DNA of 64,000 nucleotides from Cupriavidus necator N-1 (GCF_000219215.1 NC_015723.1:992001-1056000); one strand, 5' to 3'; shown: positions 17,573 through 26,379, numbered from the stretch's first letter. The notes: a model not told the origin generated them from the letters alone. Program-made: numbers and translations.

Positions 17573-17588
17573 GTTATGGGATCTATAG
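17573..17588 (+). promoter_or_regulatory. LysR-type T-N11-A site, copy 2
   Basis: GTTATGGGATCTATAG, 95 bases before the uraD start, repeats the site at 16337-16352 with 13 of 16 bases identical and the same T-N11-A spacing. It would place uraD under the same regulator. Confidence 0.5.
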
Positions 17589-17682
17589 GGCGCGGGCTCT
17601 CGCCGCTGCGGCGGGCCGTTCCTATACTCGGCCCCGTATCCAACGATTCCCCATGCGCGGGATCCCTACGGGAGAAGCATCC

Positions 17683-18201
17683 ATGTCTCAACCACTCGAC
17701 CTGGCGTCGGTCAACGCCCTGGACGAAGCGGCCTTTGCCGATGCCTTCGGCAGCGTGTTCGAACACTTTCCGCAGGCCGCCGAGGGCGCCTGGGCGCAAC
17801 GGCCGTTCGCATCGGCGACGGCGCTGCATGGCGCCATGATGGACGTGGTGCGCAAGCTCGACGAGCCGCGCCAGCGCGATTTCCTGAACCTGCACCCGCA
17901 GTTGTCGGCACGCAATATCCGCGCGGGCACGATGACGGCCGATTCCAACGCCGAGCAGAAGAGCGCCGGCCTGGATGCGATGTCGGCGCAGCAAGAGGCC
18001 GCGCTGGACCAGCTCAACGCTGACTACCAGGCGCGCCATGGCTTCCCGTTCATCATCTGCGTGCGCCACTACACCCGCGAGGGCATCTTCGCCGCGTTCG
18101 AGCGCCGCCTTGGCCGCAGCACGCAGCAGGAGCTTGACGAAGCGCTGGCGCAGATCGCCGCGATCACGCGCGGGCGGCTGGCGGCGCGGCTGGCCGGTTG
18201 A
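17683..18201 (+). CDS. uraD: 2-oxo-4-hydroxy-4-carboxy-5-ureidoimidazoline decarboxylase
   Basis: OHCU decarboxylase, which turns the product of HiuH into S-allantoin. The length of 172 residues matches the family. The catalytic histidine lies in LNLHPQLSA, the SAQQEAALDQLNADY helix follows, and the GFPFIICVRHYT strand is intact. GGGAG lies about 10 bases before the ATG at 17683. No urate oxidase is encoded in the window, so hydroxyisourate must come from an enzyme elsewhere. Confidence 0.93.
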   Translation: MSQPLDLASVNALDEAAFADAFGSVFEHFPQAAEGAWAQRPFASATALHGAMMDVVRKLDEPRQRDFLNLHPQLSARNIRAGTMTADSNAEQKSAGLDAMSAQQEAALDQLNADYQARHGFPFIICVRHYTREGIFAAFERRLGRSTQQELDEALAQIAAITRGRLAARLAG

Positions 18202-18210
18202 GTTCAGCGT

Positions 18211-18876
18211 TTATCCAAAGGCTTCAAGACCCAGCGCCAGCATCCCGACCAGGATGAGGCTGGCGGCCCAGACCGCCTCCAGGTTGAACCAGCTCCGCGA
18301 CACGAACTTCAGTCCCAGGTAGCGGTAGACCAGCCATGCCATGCCGCCGCCCACGGCGAACATGGCCAGGGTGTGGATGACGGCGACCACCAGCGCCATG
18401 CCCAGGTTGGCGCTGGCGAGCGTGGCGGCGGCCTGGTGCCCCAGGTCCGCCTCGACACGGCAGAGGCCAAGATAGATCGGCACCAGCATCAGGCCGGCGC
18501 CATGCGCAATCGCCACCGCGAACGACCATAGCGCTAGCCGCGATGGCGCGATGCGCACCAGTGCCCGCGGGTGGCCTCGCCTGAGCAGCAGCACGATGCC
18601 GCAACCAACCAGCAGCACGCTGGCGCCGATGCGGATTTGCGCTTGCCAGGCGACCAGGGCAGCCAGCATGCCGAAAGGCAGCGTTACCGCCAATACCGCA
18701 AGCGCGTGCCCGAAAGCCAGGTACCCGAGCGCGGCAAGGAGGGCGCGGCTGCTATGCGCCAGCAGGCCGTTCGATACCGCCAGCGGCCAGCCCATGGCCG
18801 GGTTGATGCCGTGATAGAGGCCGCTGGCCAGCACTGCCGACCAGAGGCCGATCTGTTCCCAAGCGTGACCGGTCAA
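18211..18876 (-). CDS. Membrane protein coupled to the selenium-binding protein gene
   Basis: Integral membrane protein of 221 residues with about six hydrophobic spans. An early conserved-looking block SGLYHGINPAMGWPLAVSNG contains His, Asn and Pro within a membrane segment. No family was firmly recognised. The start is TTG at 18876, which overlaps the stop of the preceding gene as TTGA, so translation is almost certainly coupled to it. A role with the methanethiol-oxidase-like protein, for example in metal or sulfur compound handling, is inference from this tight coupling. Confidence 0.7.
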   Translation of the reverse strand: MTGHAWEQIGLWSAVLASGLYHGINPAMGWPLAVSNGLLAHSSRALLAALGYLAFGHALAVLAVTLPFGMLAALVAWQAQIRIGASVLLVGCGIVLLLRRGHPRALVRIAPSRLALWSFAVAIAHGAGLMLVPIYLGLCRVEADLGHQAAATLASANLGMALVVAVIHTLAMFAVGGGMAWLVYRYLGLKFVSRSWFNLEAVWAASLILVGMLALGLEAFG

Positions 18877-20279
18877 GCCTTGACCGACGGATAGCAAAAC
18901 GAGTCGGTCGAACAGTCGCCGCCTTCCAGCCGGATCTGGTGCGCGCGGTAGCCTTCCGGAAACTCGACCCAATAGTCATCGGCCAGCGTCAGCCCGCCGT
19001 CTGGGCCGGCATGCGCCATGACCTGCGTGCCGGGGATGCCGTCTGGGTAGAACTGGTTGTCCCAGGTGGAGTAGAGCGAGTTGGTCCAGTAGACGCGCTT
19101 GCCGTCGCGGCTGATCTCGACCATCTGCGGGCCGCCGGCAAATGGCTTGCCGTTGGGATGCGGCGTGCGGCGGACGATGCCGCCGATATGGACCGAGCCG
19201 GCGAGCTTCAGGTTGCGCGGATCGCTCACGTCATACTGCCGCATTTCGCCGGTGCCCCAGCAGGACACGTAGAGGAACTTGTCGTCGAGGGACAGATCGA
19301 TATCGGTCACCAGCGGCGGCACGGCACCGAAGCCCTGCAGCAGCGGCGGCAGCAGGCTTGCGTCGGCGGCTTCGGGCGGGATGGTTGCCGTCTTCTCGGC
19401 GTGGAACTTGCCGCCTTCGCGCCACCAGGTCCAGATCGAGCCTTCCAGGTTGGTGGTATCGACCACCACTCCAACAAAGCCGTATTCCCGGATCGGATCA
19501 TGCGCAGGCCGGACTTCCAGCGCCATCTGGTGGTTGGCGCCCAGGTCGATGGTCTGCACGTTGCGGCGCGCCCGCAGGTCCCAGAAATGCAGCTTGTGCC
19601 CGTAGCGGTTGCCCAGCAGGTCCTCGGGCACCAGCCCGTTCTCGAACTGCGGCGGCAGGGCCCATTCGCTGGACACCATGTAGTCGCGCGGCAGGTTCCA
19701 CCAGAAGTCGTAGTGCTTCTCCTGTTCGCCGCGGTCGATTTCCCAGCGGCCCAGCACGTCGAAGGTCTCGCAGTCCATGATGAAGATGCCGGGCGCGCCG
19801 TCCGTGCCATCCGGGCCACCGCCCCCGAGCGTGCTGACGTAGATGCCCTCCGGCCCGCAGTGCACGGTATGGGGCCTGGAGTAGCCGGTCTTGCGGAAGA
19901 TCTCGTCCGGTTCAACGATCTTGTGGATCCGTGCCTGGGTCGGGTGGGGCTTGGTGTCGATGATATACAGGCGCGACGAGCGCATGCCCGGAATGATCAG
20001 GTAGCGCCGTTCGAGAAACGCATGGCCGGTCAGCGGCGACAACGACGACGAGCACGCATTCCAGCCGAAATGGTGCAACTCGTCGCCCTTGTTGGTCATC
20101 GGCACGGTATGCACGACCTGGCTGTAGGTGGGCGAGCCGGGTTTGGCGTCGATCACCGCGAGCGCGTCTGGCTGCGAGGCGTCGGGGCTTAGCAGCACCG
20201 TATAAGCAAATGATTCCGCTGGTGCGCTGATCGCGAGTTCCGGCGAGGCGTGAAATGTCGGATCTGGCCGCATGTTCAT
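18873..20279 (-). CDS. Selenium-binding protein 56 / methanethiol oxidase family
   Basis: SBP56-family protein of 468 residues. In characterised bacteria this family includes methanethiol oxidase, which converts methanethiol to formaldehyde, hydrogen sulfide and hydrogen peroxide. Family blocks are ELHHFGWNACSSS with the conserved cysteine, RPHTVHCGPEGIYVSTLGGG, DFWWNLPRDYMVSSEW and DIDLSLDDKFLYVSCWGTG. AGGAGG lies 8 bases before the ATG at 20279. No signal peptide is evident, whereas some methanethiol oxidases are periplasmic. The usual partners (SCO1-like and cytochrome genes) are absent; a small membrane protein takes their place. Confidence 0.87.
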   Translation of the reverse strand: MNMRPDPTFHASPELAISAPAESFAYTVLLSPDASQPDALAVIDAKPGSPTYSQVVHTVPMTNKGDELHHFGWNACSSSLSPLTGHAFLERRYLIIPGMRSSRLYIIDTKPHPTQARIHKIVEPDEIFRKTGYSRPHTVHCGPEGIYVSTLGGGGPDGTDGAPGIFIMDCETFDVLGRWEIDRGEQEKHYDFWWNLPRDYMVSSEWALPPQFENGLVPEDLLGNRYGHKLHFWDLRARRNVQTIDLGANHQMALEVRPAHDPIREYGFVGVVVDTTNLEGSIWTWWREGGKFHAEKTATIPPEAADASLLPPLLQGFGAVPPLVTDIDLSLDDKFLYVSCWGTGEMRQYDVSDPRNLKLAGSVHIGGIVRRTPHPNGKPFAGGPQMVEISRDGKRVYWTNSLYSTWDNQFYPDGIPGTQVMAHAGPDGGLTLADDYWVEFPEGYRAHQIRLEGGDCSTDSFCYPSVKA

Positions 20280-20478
20280 GGGTGAGCCCTCCTGGTTTTG
20301 CAGGACGTCGCAACGTCGCCGGTACATCACTTGCCCGTGGTGTGTGGCCAAGGTGCAGGGGAAGCCTACTTAGCCTAGGTCGTTCTCAATACCGAGTCAA
20401 AGGCGGCGCAGGCGCGGCAAACGAATAACTCTCAGGGTGCCCATTCATGCTGGCAAAAGATGCGCTTCGTGAAATAGA

Positions 20479-20500
20479 GATTTACGAAAAGCCGTAAATC
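20479..20500. promoter_or_regulatory. Inverted repeat upstream of the thioesterase gene
   Basis: GATTTACG and CGTAAATC form a perfect 8-base inverted repeat with a 6-base spacer, 72 bases before the thioesterase start, in an otherwise empty 292-base gap. It could be an operator for the thioesterase or the divergent SBP56 gene. No T tract follows, so a terminator is less likely. Confidence 0.35.
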
Positions 20501-20571
20501 GCGCAGAAATGGGGCTTCGGGCCAGCGAGCAAGCCACGCGCTGCACCGGTATCAGAGAAACGATCAGCGAA

Positions 20572-21006
20572 ATGGAAACCCAAGCAATGAATGCGGTAAA
20601 ACCTCAAGGTGAGGGCGATGGCGAGTTCTGTCTGGACAATCCGGCACTGGAAAGCATCGGTGTCAGGATCACCCAGTGGCGCGACGACTATGTAGAACTT
20701 GAGCTGCCGCTCGCGCCCAATATGCTCAACCGCAGCCGGGTGGTGCATGGCGGCACCCTCTGCACCTTGCTCGACGCCGCCACTGGATACTCGGGCCTTT
20801 ACTCGGCGCCAGGCGAGGACGCGCGCCATGCGGTCACGCTGTCGCTGACCTCGAACTTCCTAAGCAACGGCACGGGCAAGTTGCTGACCGCAAAGGGCAT
20901 GGTCGACCGGCGCGGACGCTCGATCTTCTTCTCGCGCGCAGAGGTGTGGCTGGATGGGGAGTTGCTGGTGGCAACGGGTGTCGCCACGATGAAGTACCTG
21001 AAGTAG
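20572..21006 (+). CDS. PaaI-type hotdog-fold thioesterase
   Basis: Acyl-CoA thioesterase-like protein of 144 residues. The active-site motif VVHGGTLCTLLDAATGY (HGG, then D) is complete, followed by the central TLSLTSNFL strand and a C-terminal LVATGVATMKYLK. Starts at 20572 and 20587 are both possible. It is convergent with the AraC regulator and next to cassette A, so it may release free acid from a CoA intermediate of that pathway; that is inference from position. Confidence 0.87.
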   Translation: METQAMNAVKPQGEGDGEFCLDNPALESIGVRITQWRDDYVELELPLAPNMLNRSRVVHGGTLCTLLDAATGYSGLYSAPGEDARHAVTLSLTSNFLSNGTGKLLTAKGMVDRRGRSIFFSRAEVWLDGELLVATGVATMKYLK

Positions 21007-21016
21007 GCAGTCAGTC

Positions 21017-22015
21017 TCAGGCGCCGTCCTGGCGCCAGCGCGTCGGCGACTTGCCGAACTGTGCCGCGAACCAGCGCGAGAATGCGCTGGGTTCTGAAAA
21101 CCCCAGCAGCGTGGCGACCCGGGCGAGCGGGCGCTGCGGATCCTGCAGGTAGCGTTGCGCAAGCTCGCGGCGCACTTCATTGACCAGTGCGGAGAAGGTA
21201 TCGCCATCCTGCTCCAGCTGGCGCTGCAGCGTGCGCGGACTGATGCCAAGGCTTTGCGCGACCTGTTCCACCGCGCCGCGCCCGCGCGGCAACAGCTGGT
21301 GCAGGGTGCGCCGGACGTCGGCCGCGATGGAAGGCTTGCCGGCCCCCGGCTGCAGGTCGAGGAAGCCCCTGGCGTACCCGGCCAGGCTGGCATCGGCCAG
21401 GGGATTGACGCGATCCAGGTCGCCGCTGGCGAGCACCAGCCCGTCGAACTCTGAACCGAACTCAATGTGTTGTCCGAACAGGCGCCGGTGGATTTGCAGG
21501 TCGGCCGGCGCCGCATGGGCGAAATGCACGCTGTGCGGCTTCCAGGACGTGCCCAGGATGGCGCGGATCAGGCTGTACAGGGCGGCGACTGTCAGTTCCA
21601 TGGCCTGCCTGCCGGGCTGGTGCCGGCCCGTCTGCAACGTCACATGCAGCACCGTGATCTCTGGATATTCCGTGACCAGGATGGAGATGGAGTCGCTGAG
21701 CCAGTGGCGGTAGCGCTCGATCTCCGCCAGCGCGTGGCGCAGCGTGGGCTGGTGCTGCAGCAGCAGGCTGACCGGGCCGAAGTCTGACAGGCGCCACGAT
21801 TCCCCCACCATCAGGCCAAGCGAATGGCAGGCCGTGACTCGCGCCGATGCCTCCAGCACTTCGGCCAGGCGCGCTTCCGGGATGCGCAGGTCCGGGGTGT
21901 ACAGGCAGGCCTGGTCCAGGCCTGCCTGGGCCACCATGCGCACCGGATCCAGGCCCGCGCCCCGGGCAATCTCCAGGTATTTGGTCAGGGAAGCGCTGCG
22001 AACAAGGACGGTCAT
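21017..22015 (-). CDS. AraC-family regulator (OruR/ArgR-like)
   Basis: Regulator of about 332 residues with an N-terminal ligand-binding domain (VRSASLTKYLEIARGAGLDP) and a C-terminal double helix-turn-helix (VEQVAQSLGISPRTLQRQL and VATLLGFSEPSAFSRWF). The start at 22015 gives the N-terminus typical of this subgroup; ATGs at 22060 and 22063 are alternatives and none has a good ribosome site. It is divergent from the reductase-dioxygenase-BKACE operon, which it most likely activates. The effector is probably the pathway substrate. Confidence 0.87.
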   Translation of the reverse strand: MTVLVRSASLTKYLEIARGAGLDPVRMVAQAGLDQACLYTPDLRIPEARLAEVLEASARVTACHSLGLMVGESWRLSDFGPVSLLLQHQPTLRHALAEIERYRHWLSDSISILVTEYPEITVLHVTLQTGRHQPGRQAMELTVAALYSLIRAILGTSWKPHSVHFAHAAPADLQIHRRLFGQHIEFGSEFDGLVLASGDLDRVNPLADASLAGYARGFLDLQPGAGKPSIAADVRRTLHQLLPRGRGAVEQVAQSLGISPRTLQRQLEQDGDTFSALVNEVRRELAQRYLQDPQRPLARVATLLGFSEPSAFSRWFAAQFGKSPTRWRQDGA

Positions 22016-22176
22016 AAGGCTGCCGCGAGAGTGGGTGGGGGCGTCGGTCGTGTCCGTCATCAAATGTCAAATCCTGGCGCGATCGGTCAAGGGTGCCGCG
22101 CCATGGCTGTCTGACAATCGTTACCGTCGCGCCAATGATAGCGGCGCGGGCAGGACACGACAATCAGGAGACAGCC

Positions 22177-23157
22177 TTGGCAAAAGCCATTCGCATGTAC
22201 GAGACCGGAGGGCCCGAAGTCCTCCGCTATGAGGACGCCGAGGTCGGCGACCCGGGCCCGGGCGAGGTGCGGATCCGCCACGCCGCCGTCGGGCTGAACT
22301 ATGCCGACACTTACTTCCGCAACGGCACCTACCCGGTGCCGCTGCCCATCGGCATGGGCGTGGAGGCAGCCGGCGTGGTGCAGGCGGTCGGGCCGGGCGT
22401 GACCCATGTCGCGGAGGGCGATCGCGTCACATACACCGGCTTTATCAACACCCTGGGTGCGTACAGCACCGAGCGCCTGGTGCCTGCCGCACCGCTGATC
22501 CGCCTGCCGGAAGCGATCAGCTTCGAAACCGCGGCGGCAATGACCATGCGCGGCCTGACCTCCGCCTACCTGATGCGCCGCATCTACCCGTTCAGCGGTG
22601 GCGAAACCATCCTGCTGCACGCGGCTGCCGGCGGCGTGGGGCTGATCGTCTCGCAATGGGCCAGGCTGCTCGGCCTGACCGTGATCGGCACCGTCTCGAC
22701 CGAGGCCAAGGCAGAGATGGCGCGTGCCCATGGCTGCAACCACATCATCAACTACAGCCATGAGGACGTCGCAAAGCGGGTGCGGGAGCTGACCGATGGC
22801 GCGGGCGTGTCCGTGGTCTTCGACAGCGTGGGCAAGAGCACCTTCATGGCGTCGCTGGATTCGCTGAAGCGGCGCGGGTTGATGGTCTGCGTCGGCACGG
22901 CCTCCGGCACCATCCCGCCGTTTGATCCGCAGCTGCTGGCGAGAAAGGGTTCGGTCTACCTGACCCGACCGGCGCTGGCCGACTACATTGCGGACCCCGC
23001 CGAAAAGGCCGAACTGGCCGCCGAGGTGTTCGGCCACGTTGCCGCTGGCCGTATCCGCATCGAAATCAACCAGCGCTATGCGCTGCAGGATGCCGTGCAG
23101 GCCCACCGCGACCTGGAATCACGCAAGACCACCGGGTCTTCGATCTTTGTGCTGTAA
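22177..23157 (+). CDS. Quinone oxidoreductase-like NADPH reductase (cassette A)
   Basis: Zinc-independent medium-chain dehydrogenase/reductase of 326 residues, related to NADPH:quinone oxidoreductase (Qor). The NADPH-binding motif HAAAGGVGLIVSQWA is intact and no catalytic zinc cysteines are seen. The start is TTG at 22177: AGGAG lies 6 bases upstream, and the paralogue at 62043 begins at the same residue and has the same length. By eye about three quarters or more of residues match that paralogue. It is the first gene of an operon with a dioxygenase, a BKACE enzyme and a Bug receptor. It could reduce an enone or quinone-like intermediate; substrate unknown. Confidence 0.9.
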   Translation: MAKAIRMYETGGPEVLRYEDAEVGDPGPGEVRIRHAAVGLNYADTYFRNGTYPVPLPIGMGVEAAGVVQAVGPGVTHVAEGDRVTYTGFINTLGAYSTERLVPAAPLIRLPEAISFETAAAMTMRGLTSAYLMRRIYPFSGGETILLHAAAGGVGLIVSQWARLLGLTVIGTVSTEAKAEMARAHGCNHIINYSHEDVAKRVRELTDGAGVSVVFDSVGKSTFMASLDSLKRRGLMVCVGTASGTIPPFDPQLLARKGSVYLTRPALADYIADPAEKAELAAEVFGHVAAGRIRIEINQRYALQDAVQAHRDLESRKTTGSSIFVL

Positions 23158-23169
23158 AGGAGCGTCCCC

Positions 23170-24012
23170 ATGCGAGCCCAACCCCTTACCTGCAATATCG
23201 GCGCCGAAGTCAGCGGCGTCAGCCTGGCCGATGCCGCGCGCGACGACGCGCTGTTTGCCGAGATCAAGTCCCTGCTGCTCACGCACAAGGTGCTGTTCCT
23301 GCGCGACCAGAAAATCTCCCGCGCGGATCACGTGGCATTCGCGCGCCGCTTCGGCGAACTGGAAGACCATCCCGTCGCCGGCAGCGATCCCGACCATCCG
23401 GGACTGGTCCAGATCTATCGCAGCGACAAGCGCGAGAACTACGAGAACAGCTACCACACCGACGGCAGCTGGCGCGAAACCCCGCCCATGGGCTGCGTGC
23501 TGCGCTGCATCGAATGCCCGCCGGTCGGCGGCGACACCATCTGGGTGAACATGGCGGCGGCCTACGAGCACCTGCCCGAGGACATCAAGCAGCGTATCGC
23601 CGGGCTGCGCGCCAAGCACAGCATCGAGCATTCGTTCGGCGCGGCGATGCGCCCGGAAAAGCGCGCCAGCCTTGCCGCGCAGTACCCCATGGTCGAGCAC
23701 CCGGTGGTGCGCACGCATCCGGAAACCGGCGAGAAGGCGCTCTACGTCTGCGGCTTCTCCACGCATTTCGCCAACTTCCATACGCCCGAGAACGTGCGCT
23801 ACGGACAGGACAAGACCCCGGGCGCCAGCCATCTGCTGAACTACCTGATCAGCCAGGCGGCGATTCCCGAATACCAGGTGCGTTTCCGCTGGCAGCCCAA
23901 CAGCGTGGCCATCTGGGACAACCGCTGCACCCAGCACTACGCGGTGCAGGACTACTGGCCGGCGCCGCGCAAGATGGAGCGCGCCGCCATCATCGGCGAC
24001 AAGCCGTTCTAA
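23170..24012 (+). CDS. TauD/TfdA-family 2-oxoglutarate-dependent dioxygenase
   Basis: Fe(II)/2-oxoglutarate dioxygenase of 280 residues. The iron facial triad is visible as YHTDGSW (His and Asp) and a distal histidine in TQHYAVQDY, followed by the oxoglutarate-binding arginine region KMERAAIIGD. It starts 12 bases after the reductase gene. Relatives hydroxylate taurine, aryloxyalkanoates, alkyl sulfates or betaine-like compounds so that a substituent is lost. Here it may open the pathway of cassette A, freeing a keto or aldehyde product. Cassette B lacks this gene in the visible part. Confidence 0.9.
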   Translation: MRAQPLTCNIGAEVSGVSLADAARDDALFAEIKSLLLTHKVLFLRDQKISRADHVAFARRFGELEDHPVAGSDPDHPGLVQIYRSDKRENYENSYHTDGSWRETPPMGCVLRCIECPPVGGDTIWVNMAAAYEHLPEDIKQRIAGLRAKHSIEHSFGAAMRPEKRASLAAQYPMVEHPVVRTHPETGEKALYVCGFSTHFANFHTPENVRYGQDKTPGASHLLNYLISQAAIPEYQVRFRWQPNSVAIWDNRCTQHYAVQDYWPAPRKMERAAIIGDKPF

Positions 24013-24062
24013 GGCGCGCCAGCCGCCGCCAGGCCACGTGCCTTTATCAATGGAGACATGCC

Positions 24063-25121
24063 GTGAATTACCTCGATGGATCCCTGTTCCCTGAAAACCA
24101 GCAGCCGTTGATCATCACGGCGGCACCCTACGCACCGGGCTGGCTGCCGTCCGATTTCCCGGAAGACATCCCCGTGACGATGGAAGACCAGATCCAGACG
24201 GCCGTGGACTGCTACAACGCCGGCGCGACTGTGCTGCACCTGCATGTGCGCGAGCTTGACGGCAAAGGCTCGAAGCGTCTGTCCAAGTTCAACGAGCTGA
24301 TCGCCGGGGTGCGCAAGGCGGTGCCGGAGATGATCATCCAGGTGGGCGGATCGATCAGCTTTGCGCCGGAAAACGAGGGGGATGCCGCCAAGTGGCTGTC
24401 CGACGACACGCGCCACATGCTTGCCGAACTCGACCCCGTTCCGGACCAGGTGACCGTCACGGTAAACACGTCGCAGATGAACGTGACGGAGCATGCGGAA
24501 CTCGCGGATTTCAAGGGCACCTCGCGAGAGAACCCCGCGATCTTCAATGCGTACAAGGAAATGACGGTTCCCGCCCAGCCGGGCTGGGTCGAAGAGCACA
24601 TCCGGCGTCTTTCCGCTGCCGGCATCCAGAGCGCATTCCAGTGCTACAACATCAACAGCTTCGAATCCGTTGAGCGGCTGATCCGGCGCGGCGTGTACAA
24701 GGGCCCGCTGGTCATGAACTGGGTGGCGATCAGCGGCGGCATGGATGCGCCCAGCGTCTTCAACCTCGCCAACATCGTTCGCGCCGTCCCGGATGGCGCG
24801 GTGCTGACCGTCGAAAGCTCCGTGCGCAACGTGCTGCCTGTGAACATGATGGGGATTGCTCTGGGCCTGCATGTGCGATGCGGAACCGAGGACTGCCTCT
24901 GGAACCAGTCGCGCACGGCCAAGATGAGCACGGTGAAGCAGATCGAGCAGCTGGTGCGCATCGCGGGAGAATTTGGCCGCAAGGTGGCAACGGCCCAGGA
25001 AGCGCGCGAAATCCAGAAGATCGGCGTGTTCTACGACACCGTCGAAGAGACGCTGGAGGCCAACGGCTTCGCGCCGAACCGCAATGGCGGCAATCAGGGC
25101 TTCCTGCGCAAGGCCGCCTGA
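24063..25121 (+). CDS. BKACE-family (beta-keto acid cleavage) enzyme, long form, cassette A
   Basis: DUF849/BKACE protein of 352 residues; known members condense a beta-keto acid with acetyl-CoA to give acetoacetate and a new CoA ester (3-keto-5-aminohexanoate cleavage enzyme is the founder). The zinc motif HLHVR is at residues 59-63, and QVGGSISFAPE and VTVNTSQMNVTEHA are seen. It is longer than the usual 270-310 residues, mainly through an N-terminal segment and insertions. The GTG start at 24063 has GGAGAC upstream and matches the ATG start of the paralogue at 63095. It follows the dioxygenase by 50 bases. Confidence 0.9.
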   Translation: MNYLDGSLFPENQQPLIITAAPYAPGWLPSDFPEDIPVTMEDQIQTAVDCYNAGATVLHLHVRELDGKGSKRLSKFNELIAGVRKAVPEMIIQVGGSISFAPENEGDAAKWLSDDTRHMLAELDPVPDQVTVTVNTSQMNVTEHAELADFKGTSRENPAIFNAYKEMTVPAQPGWVEEHIRRLSAAGIQSAFQCYNINSFESVERLIRRGVYKGPLVMNWVAISGGMDAPSVFNLANIVRAVPDGAVLTVESSVRNVLPVNMMGIALGLHVRCGTEDCLWNQSRTAKMSTVKQIEQLVRIAGEFGRKVATAQEAREIQKIGVFYDTVEETLEANGFAPNRNGGNQGFLRKAA

Positions 25122-25234
25122 CCCGGGCCGGTTTGCATTGGCGATCCGCCAGCAGAAGGGCAAGGGTGGCAAAGCACCGGCTCACGATGAAGCCGGCTGC
25201 TGCCCTGAACAACCCTCGCACATTGGAGACAACC

Positions 25235-26245
25235 ATGAATCAAGCACAACCGTCGGCGCGCCGCAGGGCGTCGCTGTCATGCATGTTCGGCCTGGCGCTG
25301 TCGGTGGCGCTGCCGGCTGCGCTTCCATCGACCGCCCAGGCCCAGGCGTGGCCAACCAAGGTGGTCAAGATCGTGGTCGGCGGCCCCGCCGGCGGCACCG
25401 CCGATTTCCTCGGGCGCCTGCTGGCCGAGGGGCTGACGCAGTCGCTGGGCAAGCCGGTGATTGTCGAGCAGAAGCCTGGCGGCGCCGGGGCGATCGCCGT
25501 CAACACACTGCTTTCCGCACCGCATGACGGGCATACACTGCTGCTGATCCAGGGCGGCGTCGTCTCCGAGACGCCGCTGGCGCTGAAGGTCTCGTTCGAT
25601 CCTTTCAAGGACCTGAAACCCGTTGCCCAGGTGGCCCGTACCGGGCTGGTGCTGGTGGCCAACCCCAAGCTGCCGGCGAAGAACTTCAGCGAATTGCTTG
25701 CCTACATCAAGAGCAAGCCCGGGCAGATCGACTATGCCTCTTATGCCGCCGGCATGCGCGGGCAGACCATCGGCGTCCAGTTCAACCGCCTGGCAGGCGT
25801 GAACATGAACCATGTCGGCTACAAGGGATCGCCGCCCGCGCTGCAGGACGTGATGGGCGGCCATGTGCCGCTGATGTTCGACGGCCTGGCCACGTCGCTG
25901 CCGCTGATCAAGTCCGGCAAGCTCAAGGCCTATGCCGTGGCGTATCCCAAGCGCATCCCCGCGTTGCCGGATGTGCCGACCTTCGCCGAAGTCGGCTTCG
26001 CGGCGATGACGGAGCCCAGCTGGATGGGGGTGTGGCTGCCACCGGACGTGCCGGCGGCGGTGCAGGAAAGGATCCGCAACGCCACGCTGGCCATCGTGCA
26101 GCAGCCCGGCTACCGCGAGCGCGTGGAGGCCATGGGCATGGACGCCGGGCAGCCGCTCAGCAGCGAGGCGCTGTCCAGGGAGGCGCGCGCCGCCCATGAT
26201 CGGCAGGCGGAGTTGCTGCGGTCGATACATTTCGTGCCGGAGTAG
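25235..26245 (+). CDS. Bug/TctC-family periplasmic receptor (cassette A)
   Basis: Substrate-binding protein of 336 residues with a long signal peptide ending near AQAQAWP. Family features are KVVKIVVGGPAGGTADFLGR, VEQKPGGAGAIAVN and DYASYAAGMRGQ. TTGGAGAC precedes the ATG at 25235. It ends cassette A and is likely to deliver, or sense, the substrate broken down by the preceding enzymes. No tctA/tctB permease genes are nearby. A GC-rich hairpin follows at 26264-26282. Confidence 0.88.
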   Translation: MNQAQPSARRRASLSCMFGLALSVALPAALPSTAQAQAWPTKVVKIVVGGPAGGTADFLGRLLAEGLTQSLGKPVIVEQKPGGAGAIAVNTLLSAPHDGHTLLLIQGGVVSETPLALKVSFDPFKDLKPVAQVARTGLVLVANPKLPAKNFSELLAYIKSKPGQIDYASYAAGMRGQTIGVQFNRLAGVNMNHVGYKGSPPALQDVMGGHVPLMFDGLATSLPLIKSGKLKAYAVAYPKRIPALPDVPTFAEVGFAAMTEPSWMGVWLPPDVPAAVQERIRNATLAIVQQPGYRERVEAMGMDAGQPLSSEALSREARAAHDRQAELLRSIHFVPE

Positions 26246-26263
26246 GGGGCCGGCAAGGAGGGC

Positions 26264-26282
26264 AGGCGCCCTGCGGGCGCCT
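26264..26282 (+). terminator. Hairpin after cassette A
   Basis: A perfect 8-base stem (AGGCGCCC/GGGCGCCT) with a 3-base loop lies 18 bases after the receptor gene stop. There is no T tract, so it may pause polymerase or protect the message end rather than terminate alone. Confidence 0.4.
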
Positions 26283-26379
26283 CAGCGCAGCGTTCAGCAA
26301 AGTTGTATGCTTTCTGAATGGCCTGCCGGGCGCCTCCAGCGCGTTCCCGTCACGGCGCAAACAGTATGGCGGTGACGAC

